A stretch of 64,000 nt of DNA from Parastagonospora avenae f. sp. tritici 18332-5. Its lineage: Eukaryota > Ascomycota > Dothideomycetes > Pleosporales > Phaeosphaeriaceae. Positions 35,070 to 45,814 of this stretch are shown one piece after another (the stretch's first letter is position 1; every line of letters starts with the position of its first letter). Under the pieces are notes generated by a model. The model was not told the origin of the DNA, ran no database searches, and saw only the letters and a program-made list of their open reading frames with translations. The DNA is taken from positions 248,001 through 312,000 of the forward strand of contig JAFJTR010000002.1 of NCBI GenBank assembly GCA_022559985.1, in the 5' to 3' direction. Position numbers and translations under genes: made by a program.

Positions 35070-38000
35070 CTATCCACCCTTTCGATCCGCTGCATTTGCA
35101 GGGAGAGGCTCGCCAGTATTCTTCTGCTCAGCTGACTTCTTTTTGTTCTTTTTGGTGTTGCGACCGTTGCGGTTCGGCTGCTGCTGCCACGAGCCGTTAT
35201 GGTTTGCCCCAGCGGACTTGCTGCCATTCTCAGCTCCTTGTTGAGCCTTGCCCTTCTGTTGTCCGTTGCGGTTTTCTTTGGTGGCATTTGATGGCGGCGT
35301 ATGAGATGCGCGACGGTTCTGTTGACTGTTGTCTTTTGCCTGTGCTTTCACACAGTTAATGAGCTTCCCAGCATCGTTTGACCGACTTGCTGACGGTGAA
35401 GGAGTACGCGTTTCGAAAACAGGGGATAGCAGCGGCAATGTGGCCGACTTGACCTCCTGAGGTGGCATTCGTGCTGGGTTCGAAGTGTCCAGAGATGGGA
35501 GCCCGTTGGTGTAAGCAGGAGTACGCCATTGAGGAGGAAGAGTACGCTTGGGAGAGATCTCCTCACTATGGTTATTCTTCTGACCATTGCTCGACTCATA
35601 GGTCATCCATCCTTCTGGTAGTGGAGGGAACGACTGTTGACCCTCGCTCGGCACGCGTGTTAGTCCGTTTGATTCGACAGAAGGGCTGCTTCTTGTTGAG
35701 CCATTGACTATAGGTGGACCCATGGAATCTGCTGCAGCGATCTTGTGGCGTTGCATCTCTTCCAGAACCATCTGCTGGCGTGCCTGAATCTCGTTGATCT
35801 GATGCATAGCTTGCTGATTCGAGAAAATGCCCAGCCCATTGGTCTTTGATAGATCCGGTGGCAGTGACTCGATTGTATCGCTCCTAATACGAGGCTCTCG
35901 TGGGGGAGTTGGGAACGATCCATTCACGATCACTGGCCCGCTATCAACGGGCGGTCGAACGGAGTCCACACGAGCTTTACGCTGGTCGTTGACTGCCACA
36001 TTGGGATCATGAACTCCAGTTGAGTAGCTCCTCATGTGACCCCCAAGAGGTGACGGCGATCGCGACACTCGTCTCAAGGCTGTGTTCAAAAGAGGCTGTG
36101 TTATCTCAGGGGACACACGTCGGCGGCGTTGGGCTAATTCGCTGAAAGAAGGTATTGGCCCGACTACATAGTCCTGCAGTTGACGTGGTTGGGGCTGCTC
36201 TACAACGTAATAGCCAGGGTATTCTTTGGGCGGCGTGGTCTCTAGGGGTGGCGCAGTCACTTCGGGTATGACAGGCTCTGGATGGCTTGAGAGTGGGCTG
36301 TATTGAACATCCGAAGCTGATTGCGGCACATGACTGTCCTGCGGCGTGGAACGCGCGATTGGATATCCAGCGAAAGTTGCTGTGGCAGGATCAAAATATT
36401 GAGGTACTGCCTGGTAGCCTGCAGGTATCGGCTGCGGCGCAACACCGCGTGGGGGTTGAGAATGCGAGCGAAGTGATGCGGTATCACTAGCATTGGAAGG
36501 TCGATGGACCTGCCTCCGAAGACCAGGAATACTATTGCTTAGTGACGGAGACGAGGGATTTGTTCGGGTTCCATCTTGGGACGCAGCGTCTTGGGATTGT
36601 GCTGGATTGTAGAAACCAGGATAATGGTAAAGAAAGCCTTGTGGTAGACTGTTCGATGGCATCTGAACCTCACCTAAGCGAGGACTTGAGTTGCCGTTGA
36701 CGTACTGCGTTTTCTGGGGCGAACCGGACACGTTACTTGAGCCACGATTCTGGGCCTGGGCTTGGGCAATGGCATGTGCATGCATCTGAGCCGCTCGCAC
36801 CTGCTGACTTTGCTGAGCATGTTGTTGGGCAGCCAAGTGTGCCCGAAGGTTGTTCGACTGCATCTCTAAGAGTTGGTATTGTTGAGCCAGATGATCGTGG
36901 AGCTGGAGCTGATCATGCATACCCCTAGGGAACGCAAAGTATTCTTGTCCAGGCCCAGCGGAGATAGGCGGGCTATGCAGGAAAGGCGGCCGACCTTGTA
37001 GATAGGAGTTGCTGCCGGATGACCGTCTGCCATTGTTGTTCTGATTCCTCGAATTGAAACCACCTCTGCCACCACGGTGATTCGATCCTCCGCGTCCATT
37101 TCGCGTCGGGACACTGGAAGTGATCGTTGCCTTCTGTGATTGTGGCTTCTTGAAGATGGAGCTCGACTGCTCCTGGGCAGGAAATTCATACTGCTCGCAC
37201 GCCTTCTCCAGCTGTTGACTGTCTGCAAGCAGATCGAAAGCACGTCGTATCTCCAGATGAATTCCACGCCAAGCATAATCGTCCGCGGAATTGCCCAGAT
37301 TTCGGTCAGTACTGAAAGGCTCTTCGACGCAAAGGCGATTTACGCCTTCCTTTTGTCCACCTCCAGGGTGCCAGTTCTTCTCTTCTCGTTGTATCCGACA
37401 GCCCTGGCGCACGGAGACCACAATCTTCTCGTAATCGACCTCGTGGCCATAAAGCCGGAAGAAATGAAACAACAACTGTCCGAGACTCTCAGCATTGCTT
37501 TTGCCGAAACCTCGCAAGGTCTCGAGATCGTCCGCGAAACTGGACAGGGAAGGCTTTCCAGTTTCTTGGTCTATCTTCCTGTCCGGAAGCTTGTGTAGAG
37601 AGGGAAGGATGGGCGGATCGCGAGTTTGTAGAAAGTTCAGGATCATGCATATCCAGGTGTACGAGCTGATTGTACCACCAATGCCTGCGTCATGTTAGCA
37701 GGGTCTGCGCAACTAGTAGAGCACCTACCAGCATCATTCAGGATACGCCTTTTGGTCCAGTGCTTGACAATCATGGCGAGTGGCCGCACGCGATCATCAA
37801 TCTGGACGTAGAGGTTGATCATGCGAGTATTCTCGAGCGCCGCGACGTTGTTGACGTTCATATCACATGAAAGCTGCAACTCAGGATCCCAGACTTTTAC
37901 GATCCGGACCTTGGCCGCCGGTATACACACAACACGCTCCATGCCGTCTGCAAATGTTAGTGGTGCAAAAGAAGTGCTGTGTTAGATAACCTACGCTTGT

Positions 38001-39101
38001 CGAGAGCCTCGGCGAGCATGTGCATCTCCTCCAGCCGTTTCATCGGCGTCTGGATGCAAATGTCAACTAGGTGGGTTAGCATGGTTTGTCAAGCAGATAA
38101 ACGGCTGTCTCACCATCGCTCTCTGCTGTCCATAACATGTTGCCAGAGGATCCAAAGATTGACACCTTGAACTCGTTGCCTGGAAACTCCGTCTCCAGTA
38201 TGCGCTGCACCTTGGCCACGAATTTGTTCCGTATGGCGGTGTTCTCCTGGGTCGGCTGTATCCGGTCGTACAGCTCACGCATGTCGCCACTAAGCTTATC
38301 GTCCTCGTGGGGATCCAACGTCTTCTTGAGCTCCTCCTTGGCCTTTTCTAATATGTCGGAAGAGTGGTAGGGCATGCGTCTCCTCCCAAGCGAGCCGACA
38401 TTTGTCTCAAACTTGCACTTCACCGGGCGCGCCGGTCGAAGCGTGGGCATGGTGCTGTTCGCCTCGGAGGCTACGGAGCGTGGCGAGTGGCTGCCCAGTC
38501 CACCGTTCGGGGACGGGGAGCGTGAGCGTGTGTCATATCGGCGGGCGACCTGTAAGGGTGTGGATGGCACAGAATTCGAGTGCTGTGAGACGATGGACGG
38601 GCGCTGGGCGCGGGCCACAGCGCCTGCTTCTTCTCGTTTGCTGGCCATATTTGTTGCTGGCGCCCCGTTCGATGTCATCGTCGGCGCGCTGGACTGCACG
38701 CTACACTGCGATCCCTTATTCCCATCTGCGGTATCTTTCGGCGCCGGTGCCGACTTTGGCTGTTTCTTGGGCAGAAGACGGGCTGAGTCCCGCTGCGGTG
38801 GCGGGCTCAGGGAGTGGGGAGACACGATGACGGCGGGCAGGGGCGTGTGCGAGGCGGCGGGATGCAGTTCGTCGATGCGCGCAAGCTGCAGGAATGGGTG
38901 CAGCAGCAGATAGGGCGGGGCGTGTAGAGGGGGTGCAGGTGAGTGCACAACTGGCGAGTAGGGCGGCGTCCAGATGTTCAGGGCGGCGGGCGGCTGCTCG
39001 ACGAGGGAGGCGCGCTGTTTGGTCTGACGCTCGGCCGAATGGATGGGCAAAGGATGCTGAATGTAAAGATAGGCAGAGCTGCTGTGGCGGCGGTCGCCCA
39101 T
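35070..39101 (-). CDS. Cid1-type poly(A)/poly(U) nucleotidyltransferase with long disordered tail
   Basis: Four exons, 38114-39101, 37995-38066, 37729-37947 and 35070-37684, give 1297 aa. The pol beta-like core spans the first three introns. FGSSGNMLWTAESDVDI carries Asp329 and Asp331 and the third acid is Asp382 in LSCDMNVNN. The PAP-associated part follows (GGTISSYTWICMILNFLQ; SLGQLLFHFFRLYGHEVDYEK). The last 800 residues are rich in Ser, Pro, Gln and Asn, with RGG-like patches (NGRGGSNHRGGRGG), suggesting RNA binding or granule partitioning. The N-terminal 220 residues are also disordered. The enzyme should add A or U tails to cytoplasmic RNA. A downstream ATG for a shorter N-terminus is possible. 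Confidence 0.9.
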
Positions 39102-40915
39102 AAACTTCTGTGGGCGTGGAGTGGAGAGCCGTGTGGAGGGGGCTGTTGCTGCAATGCGACGGCAGACCCGGGGCCCTGGCTATGCGGCAATGGCGTGTGG
39201 AGAGTGAAGGTCGAGCGGGTCACGTTCTCGCCTGGTGAGTACCACACGGGCAGTGGGCAGTGTATGCAGTGGAATTCGGCGTCGTGTGTGAACCCCTGCT
39301 GCGGAGAATCAATGGTTCGCTGGATTTCGGCGCAGAGAGCGGCTCAGGGACGAACTCGAGGGGCTAAGGAAAGGGCAAGCGGCGCCGCTGCTGCAATGCG
39401 AGAAACAACAACGAGAGAGCGGGAATCTAGTGGGAGGCAAGTGTATGCAGCGGGCGAAAGTGTGCATATACACTGGCTCGGAGTGGGTAAATCGCGGTCA
39501 AGGAGGGATGAACGCCAGGGCCGCAACTGGAACTAGGATGGTTCGGGATGGCCTGGCACCTCCACGCGCTACATGCGCTGCTCAGGGCTGTCACAGGGAC
39601 GTTTTGATACCTGCCAATTTATTCACGCCAATTTGTGCCGCGAGCTTTTCCACGCATGTCTTGCGGCTGGCCTCGACCCAGCGGCGGGCACGCAGTCCCC
39701 GTTGCTTGGATGCACTCGCGAGATCCTTTCTTGAAGCCACGGTACAACAAAGTTGCTCCTTCCCCATGCGAACTTTCTTTCCCCACTCGTCAAAGAGAGA
39801 GACAACGGAAAAAAGCACACCCCGCCGCCACCGCTGCTCATCTCACGACACCATTGGACGTCTCTCGTGTTGCACCGTCAGCCGTCATCAGCCATCGTGG
39901 GGTCTGACCGGAGCAGCGATGCATTGTATGAGATTCTGCTTGGCGGCCGTAGTCCGGACGTTGTGCATCGGGCACGCCTGCGCTCTTCTGTAACGACAGT
40001 GCCATCTACATAACTCAACAAAGCTTCAGATCTCCAAGATGCACTACAAGGGCGTCTGGAATCTAGCATGTCCCCCTGCCAGGTGTGCTAATCGTCTGAT
40101 GTGGCATGAACACCCCCCGTCTAAGCCGCTTACTGAGTGTAAAAGGAAAGTTGCAACTAGCCAGTCGTTTTCGGCCTTGGGAGATCATTGCTGAAGCCGT
40201 CCTCTGTCGGACACCGGGTATAGCAGCGGCTCGTCGGCCTCTGCTCATGGTGCGCTGACTACAAAGCCCATCCTGCCGAGCTGAAGTCGTAGAGCGAAGT
40301 GCACTCTGGCGCACGATAAGACGATGCGGCCAGCCCCCACAAGAATGCCCTCTGAAATTGCAGCGCCTGGTAGCACACGGTGAGATTTCTTCCAGATTCG
40401 GTTGTTACCTAAACAACCCTATACACAGTTGCCAATTTGGCTGTCAGTCCAATATCTCATCTTTTAAGCATGCCAGCATGCACACCTCCTGCAGGGACAG
40501 TCCACTGGCAGAGCGCGTGCATCCGCAATCCAGATCCAAACATAGAAGCAGGCAAATTCCTCGGAGGAACTCAAGTGTTTCACTCACCAATCAAGATGAC
40601 GTTACAGAGAACCGTAGATTACCTTAATCTGTGACACTCGTTTGCCCACCGGATTTATTTGAGGATGCCGCCCACCCGCCGCCGCGGCTTGACCCTGACT
40701 ATGGCACAGCACTTCGAGCCAAGTACGCAGTTCTCGCTACGGTAGGCGCATGGCGCTAACACGGAAGGAACGATGTCATGCATCACCAATGCCGAGGTCG
40801 CTCTATCGGCTGACGCCCTATCAAGATTATGTTGACTTCTCGACATCTACGCGTTAACCTTTCTCCAGCATACCTGCACATCCCGAACACTAGCCGTAGA
40901 GCGTTTTCGTCCACG
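39102..40915. other. 1.8-kb intergenic region
   Basis: It probably holds the long 5' leader of the nucleotidyltransferase gene and the promoter of the hydrolase gene. Open frames such as 39430-39993 have no motif and overlap others. No RNA gene is recognised. Confidence 0.4.
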
Positions 40916-41820
40916 ATGGCACCACAACGCATTGGTGAGCTGTGAGCAGCATTTTTGTGCGACAGTGGCTCACTGTTAGATAGCGAACCCCGCCCTGTTG
41001 TATGTCGACCCTCCCCAGATGGTCAATTGCCTCTCATACCGCGTCTAGTATCTGCGATTTGCAAGAGAAATTCCGTCCTGCCATTTATGAATTTCCAAAG
41101 GTAGTTTCAACAGCGCAAAAGCTGCTCCGAACAAGTAAGTGCATTAAACTATACACGCTCGCTACACATCACGCCTCTCGAACCATCAAGCCCTCAGCTT
41201 ACGCAATCCTCAGGCCAGGTCTTAAACATTCCCGTATTCGCCACTACACAAAACAAGGCCCGGCTCGGCGAGACATGTCCAGAACTCGGGCTAGATGCGC
41301 AAGGCGGCGTCAAGACTCAGTGCCATGTTGACAAGACGCTTTTCTCCATGATGTAAGGTGCTGCGAACATGCAATATATTCGAGGCCACACAAATTAACA
41401 CTTCCCAGCACACCCGACGTGAAAAAGGCTCTTGATAAACTAAACGCTACCGGCCCACTCTCGTGCATCATCGTCGGCATCGAGAGCCACATCTGCGTCA
41501 CACAAACTACCATCGATCTACTCCAAGCTGGACACAAGGTCTACATCATCGCAGACGGAGTCAGCAGCTGCAACAAGGAGGAAGTCCCCATCGCATTGGC
41601 GCGCTTGAGGCATGAAGGTGCAGTAGTGACGACGAGCGAGAGCATAATGTACGAATGTGTGGGAGACGCGGGATCAGACGAGTACATCAATTCCCCCTAA
41701 AAGCGCGCATCGCTGTCGGATCTCGACTAACCCAACCGCAGGTTCAAGCAGATTATCAAAATCGTCAAAGAGACGTCCCAGAGCACTAAAGATGCGCTGC
41801 AGACCCTATGTAAGATTTGA
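40916..41820 (+). CDS. Isochorismatase-family hydrolase (six exons)
   Basis: Exons 40916-40934, 40984-40999, 41049-41134, 41214-41352, 41409-41681 and 41742-41820 give 203 aa, with all phases matching. Two exons are only 19 and 16 nt. The catalytic residues of the isochorismatase/ISOC1 type are visible: Asp15 in FICDLQEKFRPA, Lys81 in VDKTLFSM and Cys116 in GIESHICVTQT. A C-terminal helix follows (FKQIIKIVKE). No targeting peptide is seen. These cysteine hydrolases act on small amide or vinyl-ether substrates; the physiological substrate in fungi is unknown, and secreted relatives in pathogens affect host salicylate. The model replaces several meaningless short frames. Confidence 0.9.
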
Positions 41821-41936
41821 AATATAATAATTCAGCTACCGTGATGATTCAGAAGTTTCTCATTCCATCGGGTCCGAAGATGTCAATATGCCCACAAGTA
41901 AAGCTTTGCACTCTTAGTGCGTCCAGTCCGATACGC

Positions 41937-42335
41937 TCACAGACGAAGTCTCCCACTCTCGTCCGTCATATTGTAATCCACTACCGTCCCATTCGGATAA
42001 ACTTCCCGGCACCACGCTTCTTTCTCGTGTCCCTGTGCTGGATACGGACACATGCGCACCGGCTCTGTTGAATTGTACTGGTGTCGAGAGCCGAACAGAG
42101 GCTGGCATGTGAACATGCATAGCGGATCCCAGTAGTGGTAGGATATGTAGATGAGGGCGGAAACAGCGAGGAAGAAGAGAGAAAGAGAAAGGAACACCCA
42201 CTTAATGCGTGAAAGGGGTTGTATTCGACGTGTTGGAGATAGTACGGGTGGTGGCGTAGTGTTGTGAGGTTTGTTGTGCTCCTTGGTTCCCTTCTCAGCG
42301 TTATCCGCCAGGCCGCGTTTTTCAGAGGGAGCCAT
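41937..42335 (-). CDS. Single-pass membrane protein with cysteine-rich outer part, 132 aa
   Basis: A single exon from ATG 42335. A charged, proline-rich N-terminus (about 45 residues) precedes one hydrophobic helix at about residues 46-66. Then comes a short domain with four to five cysteines (CMFTC, RMCPYP, AWCREV) and NxS/T sequons (NST, NGT, NMT). This points to a type II membrane protein with a glycosylated outer domain. No family is recognised. It lies immediately before the duplicated secreted-protein locus and is transcribed away from it. Confidence 0.6.
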   Translation of the reverse strand: MAPSEKRGLADNAEKGTKEHNKPHNTTPPPVLSPTRRIQPLSRIKWVFLSLSLFFLAVSALIYISYHYWDPLCMFTCQPLFGSRHQYNSTEPVRMCPYPAQGHEKEAWCREVYPNGTVVDYNMTDESGRLRL

Positions 42336-43413
42336 TCAGATGCAGTCTCGTGTCGAGAATCAGGGCTAGCGAGGTTAATATGCTTGCTACTGAATGCTTC
42401 GATCCTAAGGAATTCCCTGGTAGAGGTTGGAAAGTTGCGAACCCCGTACTCGAAAAAGGTATGTCTGTTCTTGTTTGCGCCGATGCGAAGGAACTTATTC
42501 ATGGGATGAAATGAGAGCTGGCAGCTGGTTAGAGATGCTATGGTAGGTGTATGTATGGGGGCGTAACGTGGGTGTGGTCCGTGCCTTGCTGCGCCGCCAC
42601 TGAGATGCCTTTGGATCAACGTGTTCCAAACTCGATCCCCTGCTAAATTGCAGTTCTCCACATCTCGGGGACGGAGTTTTATAGCTCTACTTTAGGACTC
42701 CATTTTATGCGGGGTTTTGTTGGACTTCCTCAAGTCTACCTGAGGTCTCAGTCGGTTGGAGATGCAGATGTTGGGCAATCAAGGAAATTCGCCTTGCTAT
42801 ACGCCTGAGCGGTTTCACATGGCCATATCCATGCCTTGTAAGTTCGCGCAAACCCAGAATCTTGCTGCGCTTATGCTTGTATATGGCAAAGTTGTAAACT
42901 AACTTCGATACGAAGGATCAGGGCGATTTATCACTGCTGACAGGAGATTATACAGTGATATACTTAAGCAAAGTTGGTCATCAACCGCGACGTGTCCATC
43001 TACTCAAGCTAACTAGGTACTCTACGTCTTCGCGACTTTATGGGTATAGACGGGGCCGGCCTGTAGACTGAGGTGTCGCTTGTCTAAGGGGCAACCTAGC
43101 AGTTGCGTCAAAGCTGAGCTTTCCCACGCCTATGGTCAATTGACAGCAACAGATGGCAATGACACGAGCAAGTAACATGCACGGGTCATGGTGGGCTGGG
43201 GATAGGCTACTTACGCCCGCATGCTTGCAGCAGCAAAATATCAACGCCCGATCAACAACCGAGGGGCCAAAGGATTTGTTTCTTCTATTTCGGGAATCGA
43301 ATTCTGAGTAACCCTGCAGCGAATATACCAGAGTGAAGGTGCCTGAGGGCGGTACAGCAAAGGCTTTAGGCTGTGGATGGCAACTAGTAAGCTATGTTGC
43401 TTGGCTTTGTGAG

Positions 43414-43419
43414 TATAAA
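43414..43419 (+). promoter_or_regulatory. TATA box of secreted-protein gene, copy 1
   Basis: TATAAA lies 72-77 bp before the ATG at 43491. An equivalent TATAAA lies 69 bp before the start of the duplicate gene, so the position is conserved between copies. Confidence 0.55.
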
Positions 43420-43490
43420 GCACCTAGAGAATAACGAGGATAGCTTGCTAGAAACACAATTCGACAGCCACTTCTCACACTATCAGCAAG

Positions 43491-44018
43491 ATGCAAAACT
43501 CCTACTTTATGCTATTTTGTTCAACTCTCTCTATCGTCACAGCGGGAGCACTATCACCTATCGAAGCGATCGCTAGCCTAGCAAATTCTATGACTGCGCC
43601 CACGCAGGGCAAGGCTCTCCAAGTTTTCTGGGAAGCCGAGCCGCAAGGTCAAGCATGCACTGGGCCGAAGGACTTTTGCAGACCAGTGCCGGAAGTCGAC
43701 ATGTTCTACTACTTCTATGTAGGGCAAGCTGGCGTCGGCATTGACCCGTGCAATTCGGATCCCATCAACACTAAGGGATATCGCGCTCCCGAGCAGTCGA
43801 CCGCACCGGCTATCCAGGGTGAATGGGATGTTGAGGTTCCTGGTTTGGGCAAGTGTAGATTCCAAGGCCTTGGGAGGGCTGGCGAAAAGGGAGATAATGG
43901 ATGGCTGCACTGTCCTAACAGACCGGCTATAATGTGCTTGCCAGACAGGAGACTGGAGGATAAATGTCTCCATGACAACACGGTCACCGCGAAGGCGCTT
44001 TCTTTCTGTAACTACTAG
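43491..44018 (+). CDS. Secreted eight-cysteine protein, 175 aa (candidate effector)
   Basis: A single exon from ATG 43491. A signal peptide covers about residues 1-20 (LFCSTLSIVTAGALS). The mature protein has eight cysteines (QACTG, DFCRP, DPCNS, GKCRF, LHCPN, IMCLP, DKCLH, SFCNY), suggesting four disulfides, plus an aromatic patch MFYYFYVGQAG. No named family is recognised. Size, cysteine number and signal peptide are typical of fungal candidate effectors or antimicrobial secreted proteins. A divergent copy of the gene with its promoter lies 1.6 kb downstream. Confidence 0.75.
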   Translation: MQNSYFMLFCSTLSIVTAGALSPIEAIASLANSMTAPTQGKALQVFWEAEPQGQACTGPKDFCRPVPEVDMFYYFYVGQAGVGIDPCNSDPINTKGYRAPEQSTAPAIQGEWDVEVPGLGKCRFQGLGRAGEKGDNGWLHCPNRPAIMCLPDRRLEDKCLHDNTVTAKALSFCNY

Positions 44019-45079
44019 GATTATATCCGCTTCATTTGGCATGTCATCTATGATTATATGGGGAACTCACTCTCGCTCACCCCGGTTTTGAAATTCACTA
44101 TTTTACTTTTCTCAATCTTCTTCTCAAAGCTGCGGCCAAAATGTCAATGGATGGCTCAGATCCATCGCCATAGCTGTCGCCATTGAGCAACATGCAATCA
44201 AAGGTGGCCCAACAAACAAACTTCAATTCTGCAAGATTTATGGGAGAAGCTGTAAAGCTGCTAGCCTGCTCAGAGAAGGTATGTTCTTACTTCATCAATT
44301 CTTGTTTGTTTCAGCACGAAAGGTGGATGAACTAGTTTTCAAGATGAGGCCTGACAGCTGGTTGGAGATGAACGGGGCGAAACGCGGGGTCTGATCCGTG
44401 CGTCACTGCGCCACAGACGTGCCTCTGCGTACAAGTTTCAATCTGTGGTCTGGTTGCAGTTAAGAGGTGAGTTCTGATCGCTATGTTCAAGAATTGCACT
44501 TGTTGGAATACCTTGGGTCTGCTGTGACTCTGGTGCTTCTCGGTCGTCTGGAGATGGGAAACCAGGCAACCACGGTGCTCCGCCTTACTCTACGCCCGGG
44601 CGGTTATTTATTTGGGTACAACACCCTGGACTTCCAGTCGAGCGCAGTATTCTTGTTTTTTTTTTTCTAGTTGGTAGTTCAAAGCTAACTTCGACTCAAA
44701 GGATCAGGGCGACGCGAGCATTGCTGATAGGAGGCGGCACAGAAACACATTAAGGCGAAGAATATCCACAATCAACAGTAATGGATGACGAAATCAGGGC
44801 CGATCGACACGCACAGATCGTACGCAACCAAAGACAGACTACTTACGCCCGCCGCATGCTCGCGGCGATAAAACGTAAGTGCCCGACGACCGGGGGCCGA
44901 AGGATGTGTTGCTTCCAAACTGAACGAGGCTGAGGGCGGCACAGCATATACTGTAAGCTGCGTACGTCGATCAGACCTCGATGTGACTTGGCTACCACAG
45001 TTATGTCAAGTATAAAGTACATGCAAAAGATCGAGCATAGTAACACAACCTGAGAACCACTTCTCACACCACCATCAAC
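44019..45079. other. Spacer between duplicated genes
   Basis: It contains the 3' flank of copy 1 and the duplicated upstream flank of copy 2. A T11-type run at about 44656-44667 is present. No further gene is supported. Confidence 0.5.
45011..45016 (+). promoter_or_regulatory. TATA box of secreted-protein gene, copy 2
   Basis: TATAAA lies 69 bp before ATG 45080 and is homologous in position to the box before copy 1. The leader after it ends in CCACTTCTCACAC as in copy 1. Confidence 0.55.
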
Positions 45080-45813
45080 ATGCAGAAATTCACGTTTGTC
45101 CTACTTTGTTCGGCCTTTTCTACCGCCACAGCGAGAGCGCTAGTCGTACCAGCGCCTGGCCCTTCAAACCCTCCAGGCCCTGAGCCTACCATCGGGACCG
45201 CAAATGCCATTGTGGCTAGAGACACTCCTGGCCCTCCAGATTGGTGGATCCCAGGCCCTGAATCTACCCTCAGAACCACCAAAGAAGTCATTGTGGCTAG
45301 GGCCNNNNNNNNNNNNNNNNNNNNNNNNNNNNNNNNNNNNNNNNNNNNNNNNNNNNNNNNNNNNNNNNNNNNNNNNNNNNNNNNNNNNNNNNNNNNNNNN
45401 NTACCCTCAGAACCACCAAAGAAGTCATTGTGGCTAGGGCCACTCCCGCACCTGCTCATGCCATTGTGGCTAGAGACACTCCTGGCCCTCCAGATTGGTG
45501 GATCCCAGGCCCTGAATCTACCCTCAGAACCACCAAAGAAGTCATTGTGGCTAGGGCCACTCCCGCACCTGCTCATGCCATTGTGGCTAGAGACACTCCT
45601 GGCCCTCCAGATTGGTGGGTCCCAAGCCCTGAATCTACCCTCAGAACCACCAAAGAAGTCATTGTGGCTAGGGCCACTCCCGCACCTGCTCATGCCATTG
45701 TGGCTAGAGACACTCCTGGCCCTCCAGATTGGTGGGTCCCAGGCCCTGCATCTACGCTCAGAACCACCAAAGAAGTCATTGTGGCTAGGGCCACTCCTGC
45801 ACCTGCTCCTTAA
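45080..45813 (+). CDS. Secreted tandem-repeat protein (paralogue of 43491 gene), contains assembly gap
   Basis: From ATG 45080 a signal peptide (MQKFTFVLLCSAFSTATARA) is followed by a proline-rich linker and 39-residue repeats. Each repeat has AIVARDTPGPPDWW, then STLRTTKE, then VIVARATPAPAH. Two to three units plus partial ones are visible around a run of Ns (45305-45401). The frame before the gap and the repeat frame after it (stop TAA 45811-45813) are the same only if the real gap is 77 bp or 77 plus multiples of 117. Promoter and signal peptide derive from the duplication shared with 43491. The cysteine domain of the paralogue survives just downstream in another frame. No dibasic Kex2 sites occur in the repeats. 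Function is unknown. Confidence 0.65.
45206..45810 (+). repeat. 117-bp coding minisatellite
   Basis: Full units start at 45460, 45577 and 45694, exactly 117 bp apart. A first unit starts at 45206 and runs into the gap; a partial unit follows it. Units differ by single bases (W-I-P to W-V-P, G-P to S-P, E-S to A-S). Each unit carries two related sub-motifs (ATTGTGGCTAG) 81 bp apart, so the unit itself arose from an internal duplication. The length is a multiple of three, and all frames on the minus strand also stay open. Confidence 0.95.
45305..45401. other. Assembly gap (97 N) inside the minisatellite
   Basis: Sequence before the gap ends at unit position 99 and sequence after it resumes at unit position 60. 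The true gap must therefore be 77 + 117n bp if repeats are regular; 97 is not in that series. Confidence 0.95.
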
Positions 45814-45814
45814 C

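Noticed and set aside
38374..38913. Long plus-strand frames opposite the nucleotidyltransferase N-terminus
   Set aside because: They are shadows of the Pro/Ser-rich coding strand.
39430..39993. 187-codon plus-strand frame upstream of the hydrolase gene
   Set aside because: It overlaps other frames of similar length on both strands and has no motif; more likely leader of the divergent nucleotidyltransferase gene.
45064..45693. 209-codon open frame on the minus strand across the minisatellite
   Set aside because: A 117-bp unit without stops keeps several frames open on both strands; the plus strand has the signal peptide, TATA box and paralogue.
45206..45810. Fungal ribosomal-peptide (dikaritin-like) precursor
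   Set aside because: Repeats lack KR/RR Kex2 sites, and no UstY-like, tyrosinase or peptidase genes are found in the window.
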